From: Andrena cerasifolii
Lineage: Eukaryota > Arthropoda > Insecta > Hymenoptera > Andrenidae
NCBI RefSeq assembly: GCF_050908995.1
Contig: NC_135130.1
Span: 10,471,001-10,535,000 of the forward strand
Direction of reading: 5' to 3'
Length of the DNA: 64,000 nt
In this document: in pieces, positions 1 to 14,500 of the stretch
Position numbering within the stretch: position 1 is the first letter of the stretch
Layout: each line of letters starts with the position of its first letter
The notes under the pieces: generated by a model
The model's input: the letters and a program-made list of their open reading frames with translations, nothing else
Database searches by the model: none
Told to the model about the DNA's origin: nothing
Translations under genes and position numbers: made by a program

Positions 1-2139
1 TACACCGGAAAAGCCTGTCCCGAGGTTTGTCCGGGCCGTGGAAGGAAAAACGAACGCTGACTTTATGACTGCTATCCGTCCCCGCCGTCAGATAACGAGC
101 AAATTAAAACGCACCCTTTCGCCAGTCTTTTAGAGCCTCTCGTAATTCCTGCCGCGGTGGTCGGTGTTTTTGCGAGTCATTCGAATTTCTAACGTTAAAG
201 GCGTAATAGATCTGTAAGCATTGTAATAGGACGATGGAGCATAATTTCTAGAGCGCCTGGCGACAGAAAACGCGGCCACGTTCCTCGACCGCGCCTGCCG
301 CGGCTTTCTTGACGCGAAGGAATCCTCTGTAACACCCCGAATTTATAGCAGGGAAGTCTGAATCGGCATAAATCTTTCGCGATCGATGAGTGGAGCCAGT
401 GGACCAGACGGAACAGCGAACTCCACTCTTTCCGTGCCGTGTCAAGGAGCACTTAAGGACTGACGCTGACGCCGAATCAATAGCTTACACGGCGCCAGCA
501 ACATTGTACACGATTCGGCCTATTCATTGTCCAAATGTTCGTTTGTAAAACGACGCTGCCGCATCTGACACGCTGAAGCGATGGAGAGGAGACCGCTGCA
601 GCGAACGCCGATAGAGCAACGTTTATTCTGAAAGCAGGGGGATTCCTATCCGATGGAGTGGAACGAAATGCATAGGCCACCGTGACAGATGAATCTTGAG
701 CCTCCGCTGAATCGAAAGTGCGAATTTTTCCGGTTAAAGGCTCGTAGATTATTTAAAAGGGAAATAGCAGCGTTCCACAGTGGCGCAACTCGATAATAAA
801 CGAGCCAGGAGACCTGATACCCGGGATATTCATTCATTCTGCAATGGCAATGCATTAATTGCTTTCGTAAACAATTCTCCAAAACCTGTCTGTCTGAAAG
901 CTGGAATTGAAACGCTTTTGGGGAGCTTTGGGCGGGAGGAGTATTCTAAACAGCGGCTGATTCACTCCTCGTTCCGCGCTAATTACGCCAGGAATCACGG
1001 GCGAAAAAACTGGCGAGTCTATGGAGTGGCGCGGTGGGGAAGCCGGTGCCGTTGATCCCCGTCGAATCCTCTGGCTCTACAGGCTGGAAGCGTGTACGAA
1101 TTATAATTTCCGGGCACGCGACAGCAAGCCGATCCTACGGATTACTAGCAGCGACAGTGTGGTCAGCCGAGCATGCACACCGAGCGCTTGTCGGACAGGG
1201 GGTGTGCCCGAGGCTCGGAGGACGGGGTGGCCGGTTCGTACCGTGAATTTTAACCAAAAGGGGGATTTACCTCTCGCCACCTCTCGTCGCAACCCCTGTC
1301 TTCACCTTTCCGCGGCGTGGAATTTCCGCTCGATAGCCGAGCTTTGATTCACCCCCTCGCACCTCTTCCCCTCTGCGCTGACCTGCGGAGGGTTAGTGTC
1401 CGCGATCGTCGCTCGAAACTGTGACGCCCTTCGATGACGAAGTTAATTTCGCGGCCCTGACGAGGTGTCGATTTGTTTTCCGCGCTTATGCTTTCACAGT
1501 AGAAATGTCGATAATTAATCAGACCGTCCTTTTGCGCCTTCGATAAGAACGACAGTCCGGACTGGAGAATTGAAATTGTGATATTGTAAAGAATTCTGCG
1601 ATATTTGAGAAGTGTTACCGCGTTCAGGTTCACCCTCGAGGAACGAGTGGGTACCGCGTGTTCCTTGCAACAGGATCTCCGCTCTCCTCGTTCAGCATGC
1701 AACCAGGCTCGGACGGCTGTTTGCGTTCTCGAGTGCAACTTGTTGCGGTTCCCAATTTCTTTCGCGAGCTCTTCAAAGCCTGTCGCCAGCCATTCTTCGC
1801 GTTAATGCGAATTTAAATGCAACGGGGGCGTGATTACACGGGAAACAACCGTGCGCGTAACAAGTAGCAGGATTGTGAGGGCTCTTTCGCGGTTACTCAT
1901 TGTCCACTGCCGTCGCCTTTCGTTGCATTCACTGTCCGTTGCTTGCGAGGTTATTTAGCCAGAATTAAAATTAACTGCAGCGACAGACAAGCGGTTGCCA
2001 GAAACTTTTCCTTCACTGGAATAAAAGCACTCAATTTGCGGGGTGCGATTGACGTCGCGCAACCGTATGAATAGAATTCGCGCAGCTCGACCGTACTTGG
2101 AACAGGAACAAGCGATGTCGTGTAACCGAGATAGACGTA

Positions 2140-2545
2140 GGGTGAAAAAAAATGAGGGGAGACGGTAGAGTGGTGAGGAACTGGGGGGAACGTTGGCTGA
2201 CAGCGAGCATTGAGAAGCTAAAAATAGGGAGATAAAGGGTTGAGGATCGAAGAGTCAAGCGGTGAGGGATGAAGGACATAAGGGCGAAAAATTGAGGAAT
2301 GAAGGACCGGGGTTGGCTGACAAGGGGAAGATAGAGGACTGAAGAAAGAACCTGCGGATGGATAATCGAGGAACGAAGGATCTAAGCACGAGAGATTGTG
2401 GAGCACCGAATTGAAGGATGAAGGGTTGAAGGATTAGGGTTGCAAGGATCAGGATTCGAAGCCCGAGGGATCTCTGGGGTAGAGAAAGATAGAAGAGAGG
2501 GAAACAGAGGTGGGGCGAGACGCGAGAAGGTAGGGGAAGAGGGTA
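2140..2545 (+). repeat. Purine-rich low-complexity tract
   Basis: About 400 bases are strongly enriched in A and G on the plus strand, with many loosely repeated GGAT/GAGGAA/GAAGG words such as 'gaggaatgaagga' and 'gaggaacgaagga'. It looks like a decayed simple repeat. Open frames on the minus strand here are serine/proline-rich shadows of the composition and are not genes. Confidence 0.6.
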
Positions 2546-4829
2546 GAAAATTCACCCGCGTGTTCCATAGAAAAAGTGCGCCGCGGGGGTGTATTGTGAC
2601 GGTTAATAATCACCGTCATTAAAATGCGAGGGCTTGCTGTTACGCGGGCGTTGCGTAAATTGAACAGGTCTCGTCGGATTCGCGGACTAGCTAGAAAGGG
2701 GGTAGAAAAACAGAAACGCGAAGGGAGCCAGAGACAGGAGGACTAAGTAGGCGAGGACGTGAAAACGACGGATGCGGTAACATTTGAGGTATTTTATGAG
2801 CTAGGAGTTTTCTAACCCACCCTGGCGGGTCTCGCCACGTTCGTTCCCACTCTCTGCCACCCCTCGCGCACCCTTGTCCTTTGAATATTCATGCGTGTTC
2901 GCGCAGGAAAACGCGTGAGCGTGCATTCTGCCCTGGCGGGGCTAGAAAATGTTTCGTACGCGAAAAATTCTTACGCGCTTCGTTGCCTTTTTTAGCCACC
3001 GTGCGTCATTTATCTCCCGACAGTTTAGTTACGATTTTCTGAAAACTTTTCATAAGATTTCTATGCATAGATCAATGCTTTGACAGTGATATAAAATTTT
3101 AAGCCGACGTTCGTGTAGTGGAGGAAAATTGCCCGAGCCACAATTGGACCAGGAACGTAACGCCTTTCCGAAAAGACCGATAAAGGTCTGTATATTTCTT
3201 TACGGCTACCGAAGAAGGTTGCGTCTACATTCAGATAATAACGCCGTTACCATCGCCGTTATCGTTACCGTCATCCGAATGCCTCTTTTTCACGCCCCGT
3301 GTCCCGAGCAAGGGCTGAATTTAACTGTGAATTGCTGAAATAAAATTTTACTTGCGTGCCAGAAGAAACAAAAACGTTCGCTTCGCGCTCCCTGAAATGC
3401 CTGCCCAACTCTTACAAAACCTGAAACATTTCTCCATTTCTGTGAAACCAATGTTTTGCAGCCTTACATTGCGTTACGCTAGCGACATCTCGTTGACATC
3501 ATCGCGGAAACGTTGTGGCACGTGAATGGAATGTTGAAGAGTGCATAGTTCATATAAAGAACATACTTCTGAAGCGTTTACTAATTTGGAGAATTTTTCC
3601 ACAAGGGTGATCGCAAAGTAATAGATGAATAGAGGGTGTAGATGAGATATAACACAGCTTTTATTCGTAGTTTCATTTTTACACTTTTCGATTCACCGTA
3701 TATCTACATTTTACAATAACTATATTATAGTTGAAATATCCTGCATGTCAGTTCACGCTTCAGACAAAACGCGCACTATCCAGGCACTGTTCTGCGACAT
3801 CTGCACGAAGCGGTGATGCGACATTGCTCTCCTTGCAGCGTAGTAACGCAGCTGCAAATTGATATTCGGCGCCAGCTGAAATGGCAACGAAGTTGCAAAG
3901 GACAAATTCATAAGCCAATGCAACAAGGAGAAAACTAAAATCCTGGCGGTGACGGAAAACAGCCAGCTGCAGAGACAGAAGAAAACCCTTAACCCGAAGA
4001 AACCCTCTTGTGGTCGGCGAGTCAGTTTCAGGAGAGAGCGCGTTCCAAATATGATAACCGCGTGCCCATTGGCAAGATGATTTACCGCAGCGCCTTCCGA
4101 CCACGAGGAAATGTCGCAGGGTGATGACGAAAAATTTCACGGCCCAAATGAATCTATTCGAGGACGTTCAGAAGACGTCCTGTATTTAAAAATCTATTAC
4201 TTTTCGTATATTCCTACTTGAACAAATTATTTGCGGTAGCCGATGTGTGTTATTTCTGCGTGGCCCCTGAGGAATCACCATAATGCTCTTGCAGCGGTAG
4301 AGAACGTGTTAAGAGAAAGATGCATTAGAACTACATTCACAGTTCGTGCACGGCAGCCTATTTATACAGTACCCGCATCCAAAGGTACTCGGGATCACGC
4401 GTTGGGACGAACTGCAGCAAGTCGTGGACGGATTGGGGTCGAAAGTCGTGTACTTAGCTTAATTAATAAAGCTCGCGGCTCGGACCGCGAAACTGCCGTC
4501 ATTTTTCCTCTCTCATAGAAGCTGAAAACTGCCGCCGCTATTGTTTTCCCTCGCCCTTCTTCGCGACCCCGTTATCTCCCTTTGTTTGCCCATTTATCTT
4601 CGAGGTTTTGCTGTAACCATAGAGCCCTTATACTCCTTCGGACTCCTAATCACGCGAATCGGACAGCCTGATCGTATTGACGCACTCCGGTCCGCGAACT
4701 ACGCTGAATGAATGAAAAAAGGAACGATTCGCAAGTGTCGTCGAAGGAAATCGCAACAAAGCTGGATACTCTTCTCTTAAATATATTCGTAGCCGCGATG
4801 GGTCGCCCGCATCATAGGGCGAGATAGAA

Positions 4830-5560
4830 AACGATAGTAAAAACAGTCTTCCATCGTATTATGTTGCGATACGATTATAAATAACAAAGTTAGAGGCCGT
4901 AGAAAGTTCGGGACCAAAGCACCTGGAAATAGGCATCGCGCCAAGCGAGGCTACATCAACTCGCTGCGCTTTCAGCCTGCCTACTATCAGGCGCGCAAGA
5001 GCCATAAAACTTACGACCCTGTAGTTTCGTTATACGACGTTAGCTGAAGATAAATTACTAGGAAAGGTATTTATATTATTATGCTCTATAATCTTACGAA
5101 GTTTAGTCACCCTAGGGTCAAGTACAAGTCGCTGTAGGCAATTCCAATTTTGGGAGGATATAGATGACGATACTAGAAGCACTTTTTTCTAATAACATTT
5201 TTTTATTCGACACCGCTTAACAGAGCTACAGACCTCTGAAGTTTGGGCGCCTAGCGAAGGCGACCCTCCAAGCGTGGCGCGCCGCTGCGCAGAGCAAGAG
5301 CTGGCGAGGCGCCCAAACTTTAAAATCCTGTAGTTTTGTTCTACGACGTGGAATGAAAAAAATGTTACTAAGAAAAGATGTTTATATTGTCGTGCTCTAC
5401 AATCCTATGGAGTTTAGTTACGCTAGGCCGCTCAAATTTTACGATAACCTGGTAATAGAAACACTGTTCCTTAATAACAGTTTGCGATACGACACTAAAT
5501 ACAATAACAAAGTTGTAGACCTTTAAATTTGTCGTATCGTTCGGTTATATAACTATACTA
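4830..5560 (+). repeat. Degenerate tandem duplication, unit about 310 bp, with GC-rich hairpin
   Basis: The block starting near 5020 (cctgtagtttcgttatacga, then tatttatatt, tgctctataatct, gtttagtcac) is matched by a block near 5330 (cctgtagttttgttctacga, then tgtttatatt, tgctctacaatcc, gtttagttac) in the same order. Fragments of a further unit appear at 4850-4920 and 5475-5530 (gcgatacga... ataacaaagtt). Between the two main copies, a 15-base arm at about 5239 (agtttgggcgcct) pairs with its inverse at about 5307, giving a GC-rich hairpin of some 80 bases. No coding potential. It is probably a duplicated fragment of an old mobile element. Confidence 0.6.
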
Positions 5561-8500
5561 TTTGCGCCACAAATTACTCGTAACAGTGGGAATGTATGGA
5601 GAACGTGTTTTAATTACTGTTTACAATATTATATTGAACTTACCGCCGTTACAGAGGCTTCTCGCGCAACAATTCTGCAATGTCAGAATCTCGTCGTTGC
5701 ACGGTTTCCGAAATTCAGGGGTCCAATTCTATTCCGCTCTCCCGATTCAGGTTTACCAACTTTCGAACAACTGCCTGTTTCGCCATAATAATACTCTACG
5801 AACTAGCTATAATGCAGAGAGTAAACAAAGATCGGATTTCAATAATGGACCCAGGTGTTTTGCGGCTTCGTAGAATCGTTAAATTCTTGCTGAAAGTGTT
5901 GAAGCTAACTGGGTATGGTATCTCTATTAGCCGAACGCTGCTAACCGTAGCGTTAGCGTACGCGAAGCTAGGCTGTCGACACGCGGGTACGTTTCTCCGC
6001 GAAGCCCCGGCGGGACGGCGTCGCATAATGATAATACAGAGGGTTCAACATTAATAAGAATAAGAAGGGGATATCGACGTTGCTCTTTCGTCAAACAAAA
6101 AAAGTCACCGGTTCTTGTCCGCCCACCGAGATTCCCGTCGACATCCTTTCTCCTTTTTCCGCGGTTTTAAAGTCTTCGGCTACTTATCCGATCCGAAGAA
6201 GTTTCCCCCGGAAACTTTCGAACTCTTCCCCGCGAGTCTCGTGAATCGTGGAAGAAAAAGAAACGAGGGGTCGAGGGGGGGGTTGGGGGCGAAGAAAGAG
6301 CTGGCACGATTTGGAAAAAGAGAGCAAGAACGGCCCCCGCGTTTCCCGTGATCGAAGTCGGATCGGTTTTGCGTTTTCTCCAGATACTTGGCGGCCGTCA
6401 TGGATAATTTGTAACCGGAGTTCGGTGAAATTGAATCCTCCCTGGCCACGGTTCCGAAGAAGGTCAGTTATGACCCACGGCGATCCTCGATATAATTCTG
6501 CGGGGCGGAAAGTTTGATAGAGAACAGTTGGCAGCGAGACGTTCAATGGGGGCGGGATGAAGTTGCGACGATCGTTTAACTGCTACGTTTTTAGGGGACA
6601 CTTCGGCCGGATGAGAATAAAGTGGGTTGCCAGCTTTTATTTTCATTGCTCCGCGAAACTAATCGTCGCACGGCCATCGCGTTCGAAGAAAATACGTACG
6701 ACCATAGGCTGACTTACGCTACTGCGCGCGATTCTAATTCTTACCAAAGTGTATCCGAGTGCTTAATTTAGGAGGAAGTATTAGACCACTTTGTTCAGCT
6801 TGCTCGAACAACTGACAGACAAATAAAACGAACTGAATGATAATTGAGCGCTCGCTCTGTTGTATTCCGCCGCGTGAAATATTCAGGAAATTGATCTGCG
6901 CGAAGAACAAGGCCGAGTTAATTGCCAGAGCTACTCGATCAAAGAAACGTCCACCGCCTCTTCAAACACACACACCGGGAACAATGAAGGGTAGAGCGGA
7001 TGGAGCAGAGTTCAGGCCGGGACGAAAAAGTATCGGAGAGCAATTAAGGAAGATCGTCGACAACGGGCAGCCGAAGGGGAGCAGAGGAGAAATGAAGTTC
7101 CGTGGGGCTGAAGGTAAAGAATAACCCCGCTTGTGCGCTATGAGCAACCGCAGGGAGACCGAAGGACGAACGTAGTTTCGTGTGGCGAGCGAAGGGGGTG
7201 CCAGGTATTTTGGTGTCTGCTAGGAGGCGAGATCTCATCAGAGCTTGTCGAGTCTCGTTAGGAATCGTCGACGAGTGTTTGCTTTCCCAGGAGATGGTGT
7301 ACGCGCAAATCGGTCCGTTGCTCCGGCCCGTGAACGTTTTCCGTTCCGGCACGGCAGCTCGCGCAGTCATTATTTCTCCGCGAGGCGTCTTTATCTTTCG
7401 ACTACTGATTGCCAGCCGTGGCGTCCCGGAGAGGATAGTCTTTGATGGACGATTCGGCAAGTGTCTGAAAAGGGAGCAGCCTCCCTAACGGAGCAGAAAG
7501 TTCGAACGTGTACCAACTGGCGGAGAGTCAATGGCAGTGAATCGAGGGCAAATCCCCTGGCGGGATATATGGAAAGTGGTACATTTGTCGGAGAATCCTA
7601 ATTCTCGCGAGTATTAAGTGAGATAACCAAATCCTCTCGAGGCATTCAGGACACAAACGTGAAATTCTCAAAGAACCAGCGTCGCTAGTACGCTCTTAGC
7701 CCCCAAAGAGCCCTGGAAGAATTCTAATCGACGGAGCTCGGCTCTCCGCGCCAGAAATCTTCATCAAACTTCACTTGTCCCCGGCGCAAAGTCTTCGGGC
7801 AGACTGTAAAGGGATTCCGCTGGCTTTGATCACCGCGAGATATCGGACCAGCCGGCAAAGTATCACGCCCCCGATACTAATTTACAGAGCGTTTCGATCG
7901 AGCCCGATGAAAGCGTTGGCGTCGCTACGCCGCGGCGCTAAATTAAGAATCCTTGCACTTGCAGCCCCTTCGCTACAGCATTCCAATTTATTTCCTCGCG
8001 ACGCCGCCTCGTAATTCCCTCGTCAGAGAGACAGAGCCCCGTCTGACCGGGAGCATTATCTTCCAGAAGTGCCCGAAGGGATTATCCGCGCGGATCCTTC
8101 TTATCTTCGATCTGTCTGTCGCCTTTCTGGAGGGTCGTTGCTCACAGGTCCGGCCTCCTCTCCTCCCGTCTCGCCTCGTAATCTCGCGCATCGCCTCCGA
8201 CTCCGAATCCTTCGACTCCGTTCCACGCACGCCGACCACCGATCGAAATTCGAAAGCAAAACGTCCTCCGTGCGCGTCGAAAGGATAGCGATATCTGGAA
8301 TCTCGACGAGTGTCCCCGTCAGATTACCCAGGGTGGAGAGGAGAAGGGTTGTTTTAACGCGATACCACGTATCCACGTGGGAGGGTATAACCGCGATACA
8401 GGGCCGGTGGGGGTCGGGCGTGGAAAAATCCGACAGGCATCCAGCGAAGCCGACTCCAACCCCGGATTAAAGTAGTTTACATCGCGGGCGGTGTAATACA

Positions 8501-11500
8501 TACGAAAAGCGAGTCGTCGAGGACCGAAAAGTTCGTGGAATCACGTAAAAGGGGCGGGCCGCTTTTCCGCGGATCACGTTCGCGACTTACTGCCTCCCCG
8601 ACGGGGTATTATGGGCAGAGTAAGTCGCCCATAGATGTAGCGGGGCCACTTTTTCCTCGGGTTACATGGTGATCTGCTTTTCAACGTTACACGGTAAATC
8701 GAAGGAACTCCGAGGTCCTCGACGGTCGAACGTTCGCGTTCGGGATGTTGCGCGGAGGGATGCTTCTGGCATTTTTAACGATATTTCCAACGCAGGCGAT
8801 CTTTTTACGCTGCATTTCCGTGAATTCCTCCGCCAAACACGAGAAGGGCTGCGCGGCTGGCGTGTTCGAAAATGTAATTTCAATTGATATTGGCTTTGCG
8901 ACGACACGGTGAAATTGGGTAGCAGTGTTCGTGACGTCCTACGCGCTGTACCATATTTTCCTTTCGCTTTATTCGCGAAATTAATGGAAACGCCGATGGG
9001 GCGCGTTTGAAGGCCTGATGTGAGTCTAAAAATGTTTACCGAAGTGGCGCGGATAATTCGATGAGAAGTTAAAACTGATGGGAAGTCTGAGTACATCCTC
9101 CTGTTTCGCTTCTTTGCGATACGCGCGTGCAGCGCGATGAGATGCCTCTGAAAATTTAATTTAGGTTACAATACATCGTGGAATAGATATTGGTAACTCC
9201 AGCCGAGGGGGTAAACGTGAGACAGAGTGAACGTGTTGGTAACACGGAAAACCTTTTATCATATTTCCCTTCTATTTTTCCATAAAATGTGTGGCAAGAT
9301 GGATGCAGCTAGTTCGAAACTTTAAACTAAATTGTTATATAATTAATATTGGTAAATCGATTAGGGGTCGGGGATTATAAGGGTATTTCCGCGTCCCCGA
9401 AGGCACTTCCGTTGCGTCTCCCTTTTTTTCTTCATCTGGGTTAATAGCAGCTCTGCATTCGATAATGCAGTTTCAATTAAAACTCTCTTATACTTTTCCC
9501 TTACCTGTAATTTCCTTTCCCGGCTCCTTTGATAAATAATTTTCATTTTCAATATCCAACTGCAACAACTCATTTCTTGCGACTAAGTGGAGACTGCGAA
9601 GTATCGGCAGTATTATCGATCGGACAGTTTGGGCGAACGTAGAAGGGAGGGACACTTCCTGCGAGAAGTATCGATCGTTGCCCGACATGCTTTTATGTCA
9701 ACCGATCTTTCGACCGTACGTACGTGCTATCTGCTGAACGCATTCAAATGAAGTTTGCTTTTCAAATGGATTCCCCTCGCCTCTATAGTTCACGCATAAA
9801 GTACGCCCGGCTGGAATGCGCCTTGCAAGGGGAACTATTCTTGCTACGAGATGGAATTTCAAGTATGCGGTGCCCGAAAATAAAAGCTCCTCTCCGTTTA
9901 CGATTTACACCCGAGTCGATTGACTGGCTGTAGGGCGCCCGATCAAAAATGTCCCTTCGAAATGTGCCACGTATGGAGCCGTAAAATGTCCAACAGAACA
10001 TACCGCCGCGTCCACTGATAGTTTCACGAGTTGCGCTGCAAGTAAAAGTGAAAGGAAACTCGAAAGTTACGACTACCCCGAGAAAGAAACCCCTCTCGCT
10101 TTCAGGTCTCTTTTTTTCTAGCAGGGATAGGTCGGGCTTAGATCCCAGGTAGATCGAGTCTAAGGCAGGACTGGCTCGAGTTCCACAAGTATCCTTCCCT
10201 CTTGTTAGAATAAGACCACCCCAGATTAAAAATAAAGCCAATTGTACTTCGATTACCGTGCGACTCGGTTCTCCACGATCCGTGCGATACCCAGCGAGGT
10301 TTCGTGCCTCGCGTTCTTGTAAATACGACTCGAGCCTCTGTCACGCAACTCCTACTATTGAACTATTTATTGCAGGGGCTGTTGCGTGACTTTTCGGCCC
10401 GTTTGTGCACGCGTCGTTCCCCGAAGCCTGTCCCTCTGATTAAAAGTTGAGCGACGCGCTTTGATTCCGACGCGCAGGCGATAGCGTCAATGAGTTCGCG
10501 TGCCGCGGCAAGAAATCAGGGGGCCGATGAAAGGAGAGTTTGCGCGAAATGAAAGATACTCCGGGGATGCCATAGCGTAAAGTGGGATCGGGGCAAGAAA
10601 CGCGGACTAGTGACAATGTCGTTATTTCCCCGCGGAGATTTCCTCGGGGACCTCGTTAGGATCCGTTTTCTATGCCGTTCGATCGTCTTATAAGAGCTTC
10701 CCACGCGGAGCACCGAAGCCCCGCGCCAGCCATTTATTATACTGCGGTTGATAGCACTGTTATTTCACTATAACCGAATTAGAGGAGTCCCTCCGAGTAA
10801 CAACACTGCTGCCAAAGTAGTACAAGTCGAGGATTACCCAAACCCCGCTCGGTAGAGCGACTCTGCGAATAGTCAGATCCTTCCAAGTAGTACAAGTAAA
10901 TGGCTAAGCAGCTGCTGTTCAGAACTCAATGTTTTATTCCACAGGACACTCATCAATTTCTCGTGAAGCCTGCATGGGAAGTTCGACTGTCACCATAAAA
11001 TATTTAATTTCCCTCGGACGTTCAGAGCTCGTGTGTGCTCGAGCGAGCAGGCTAATGACAGAGAGCGGCGTGGCAACGATAATGGAATAGCTATCTTCGC
11101 GTTTCGATTCACCATCTTGCCAGCGGACTGACCACTAATTTGCTGCATAACGAGGTCGTGACTGGCCCAATTAGCGGGCTGATTGATAGAATCCGAAACT
11201 CAAGCAATTAAGCCGTCTAGGGAATTTCATGATTTGACGCCGCCACCCCCTGCTTATCGCGTCTCTAAATCGATATCGCTCGCGGCTCGACGGCCCACAG
11301 AAAATTGATACCTCCGCTAAATCAAGCCTGGCTAAACGAGTTTTCTATCACGCGATACACTTCCACGCGCGTCGAAATCGTAACGAGCCAGTTGCCAGGG
11401 TTTCCTCGAACCTGCGCCGCCGAAATATAGCTAATACATTCCACGGTCGCGTTCACGTCTGCAGTGATTCTGCGCACAAGAGTGGGCTCAATGCTTCCTT

Positions 11501-14500
11501 ACAATCCGCTCTGGTCCTTTCACTGTAACGAGATACGGGCAGTTTCTTTTAATTACAAGCAAGGAGTTGCTGCGAGTAGAAATCACGTTTCTTTTCAATG
11601 GCGTTAAAACTGCTGAATCCAAAGAACATTATACCGTCAAAGGAAGTAATTCAGACCGTAAACTCTTGGAATATATATAAAGGTAATAGGTGGAAATTAC
11701 AATCAATCTCGCTTTTTTCACAATGCAGAGCGACTGGCTCCCTCTGCGCTAAGGATCAGAGATAAGGCTCGCAACGAAGCAATTTTTATAATTAATTAAT
11801 TCAGTTTATGCAGTGGATATGGCATACGCGCGGTATGCTGCGAAATATAACCCATTATTATTTCGAGGAAGTTTTCAGTAAGTGGTATCAGGCCGCATCG
11901 GGGCAGACCTCGTTAAGTAGTGGCACTCGACGACCAGTCAGACGCCTCTGACTAGTAGCTCTCGACTCGAGTGGTGCCAATAACTTTCAGCGCGGAGTCT
12001 ACCATTAGCGACAGAATTTATGACCGACTTTTGCTAGCGGCGAATTCATCCCACCGATTCGACCCTTACAGAGCCAGAGACACGCGACAGTCGAGGCGCG
12101 CTGCGAATGAAAATGTCTCGCGGGTTCACCGGCAACCTTCGACCTGGTTATCGAGGAATTATGACGTGCCACTGTCGAAAGCATCGAGACTATTGTTAAA
12201 GAGTGACGCGCGCCCCGTGATACAGCACAAAGGGTTGCGATGAGGGGGCGCATCAATCACCGGCGTTGATTGCGAGGTTTTACCACTTAAACCGGCGCCA
12301 AATAACGGGCGTTCCTGGCATCAGCATTAATTTTCGTAACCACCGATCCCGGTAGAATACAGCGCGGCCCGCGCGCTGGGGGTTGGGGGCCGCGCCACCG
12401 CAAAATCCGTTCTGATGCGCTGACGGAAAATAAATATCGCTTTGATGGAAGAAATTCTGCGGGCGGCCGACGACAAAAGATTCCACGCTCGCAGATGTAT
12501 TATCGCGAGGCATTTGTACGACAGATCTGCTAATTAACGAGGGGGTGTATCGGCGAGAATGTGCTACGCTGCTAAAAACGGTACCGGAGTTGAGTCGACA
12601 GATTTACTTTTAACAGGATTGAGGTATAGACTTGCAAGTCGCTGAAATCACTTACAAATGGCCACGTAGATTGTGTCATAATACTTGGAGAACGGTACCG
12701 ACGCGAGAGAATGGGTACGGGGACGAAAGTAATTTTGTAAATTGAATCGAAGGAACGATTCAGCCGGGGAGAGAAAGATTTAACAGATCGAATTTTCCAT
12801 TCCTCGCGCCATTGAAAAGCCGTCCGGAACAATAAAGGGAAATTTAATTCCTCGAAACTACCGTCGTCTCAGAAAGCACGGGGGAGATTCATCAACTTTT
12901 CTAACTGTTTTTAAAGAGATGAAACGACCGACATTCGTAACTGTTTTCGTGGAACACAGAACTTTAAAGTATTCCTCGAATCTAAGGGCGTGATTAAACG
13001 TAAAAATTCGAGAAGCTCCGCGAGCAATTCCGACAACGGAATGGAGGAATATTATTGAAGCAACAACGGCGAGAAGCCGAGGAGGGAGGGTGGCGATAAA
13101 TTTTAGCGCGCGTACCTGGCAAATGAATCGTCCGAGATATTCGACGCACGTTTTAGGCGAAAAGGGAAAAGTGAGAAGTGAGAAAATGAAAGGTTCAAGG
13201 GCTAGGGGAGAGGGTGGAGGATGGCATTTAGAGTGAAGTTGGAAGCGACACAAATTAGTCGCCCCTCATCGGCGCGCGGTATTATTATCGGGTAATTAGC
13301 AACATTCTGCGGCGATTTATCGAATCGGGTTAAATAGCGACGTGCGCTGGGAATTAATGACGTCGATTTTCAAATCGAGAACACTCGGCTGGTAAGCACT
13401 TCGTTATCTAACCGACCACGTGACGCGTATTCATGATTCATTGCCACGCCTTATATTTATCGCCGTGCACCCCCAACGGACGATTCGCTAATTTTGCGCG
13501 TTGCAATTATTAAATTTTAAGGGAAGCAAAAATTCGGGATCATTTTAGGAACTAGTTTGATCGAGCGGCGACGAATTTAATTGACGATCGTCGAGGAAGC
13601 GACGTGGGCGTGGGATTTCGCGTTTGCACTTTCGCGGATAGGATGAAATCTTGAAATCTCGAATTCGCCGGGAGTAGCTTTCACGCGGATAAACAGAGGT
13701 ACTTGCGTGCAGGAAGAAAAGGAGGAGCTACGTCTGGGAGGAAGACTGATAAAGACGCGCAACGAAAGGGTTTGAAACGGGCAAGAAAACGGGCGAGAGC
13801 CACGGGGGATGGGGGGAGACGAGGAGCTAGTGGAAGGAAATAGAAATAGAAGGGCTGGAAAGAATGAAAGAAAATCGTGAAAAGACCGAGCCGGTTGAAA
13901 CGTATCCAGTGTCGGGCGGTCTATCACTTTGCAAGCCAGATCCACTTTTTCGAGGGGTTGGATATATAGACTTGCAGGGGGGGTGGGCGCGGTCTGCGTT
14001 GAGTTTTGAATAATTGGGAGACGCTGGCGGATAGAGGACTCTAATGCAACCCCGACGAAATTCAGCTTATGTACCCTGGCCGCTGGTGAAATTGCATTTA
14101 AGGGTCGTGCGTTGTTTGAGGTCCACTCGAGGCTTCTAATATTTCTCGGGAGTAATTTGCTCAATTGCTTCGTAAACTGAAATGAAGCGTGCCGGCCGAC
14201 TGAATGGCTCGAGGGGCGCATAAAGCGTCTGAAATTCCAGTGTCTACTCGCCAAGCAGCCATTGGCAAAGGCCATAAAACACCTTCACCGGAGAGGGCTA
14301 AAAAAGAGTTCGACCGGCCAGCCAGCCGGGGGGCCATATAAACGAGCAAACGTTCCCAAATTAAATGCAAACCGTTCGGTGGTTTCTTCCAGCTCAACGT
14401 CAGTCTCGAAACGCCAGAGCTAGCTAGCTAGTGGGCCGCTGTCTTCGGGAAGGGGTGCGCACGGCCACAGAATTTTCTCGAAACTCTACCATTCGCCCCG

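Noticed and set aside
13577..14275. 232-codon minus-strand frame
   Set aside because: Pyrimidine-rich composition gives a serine/proline/phenylalanine-rich product without motifs, and no splice or UTR context was seen.
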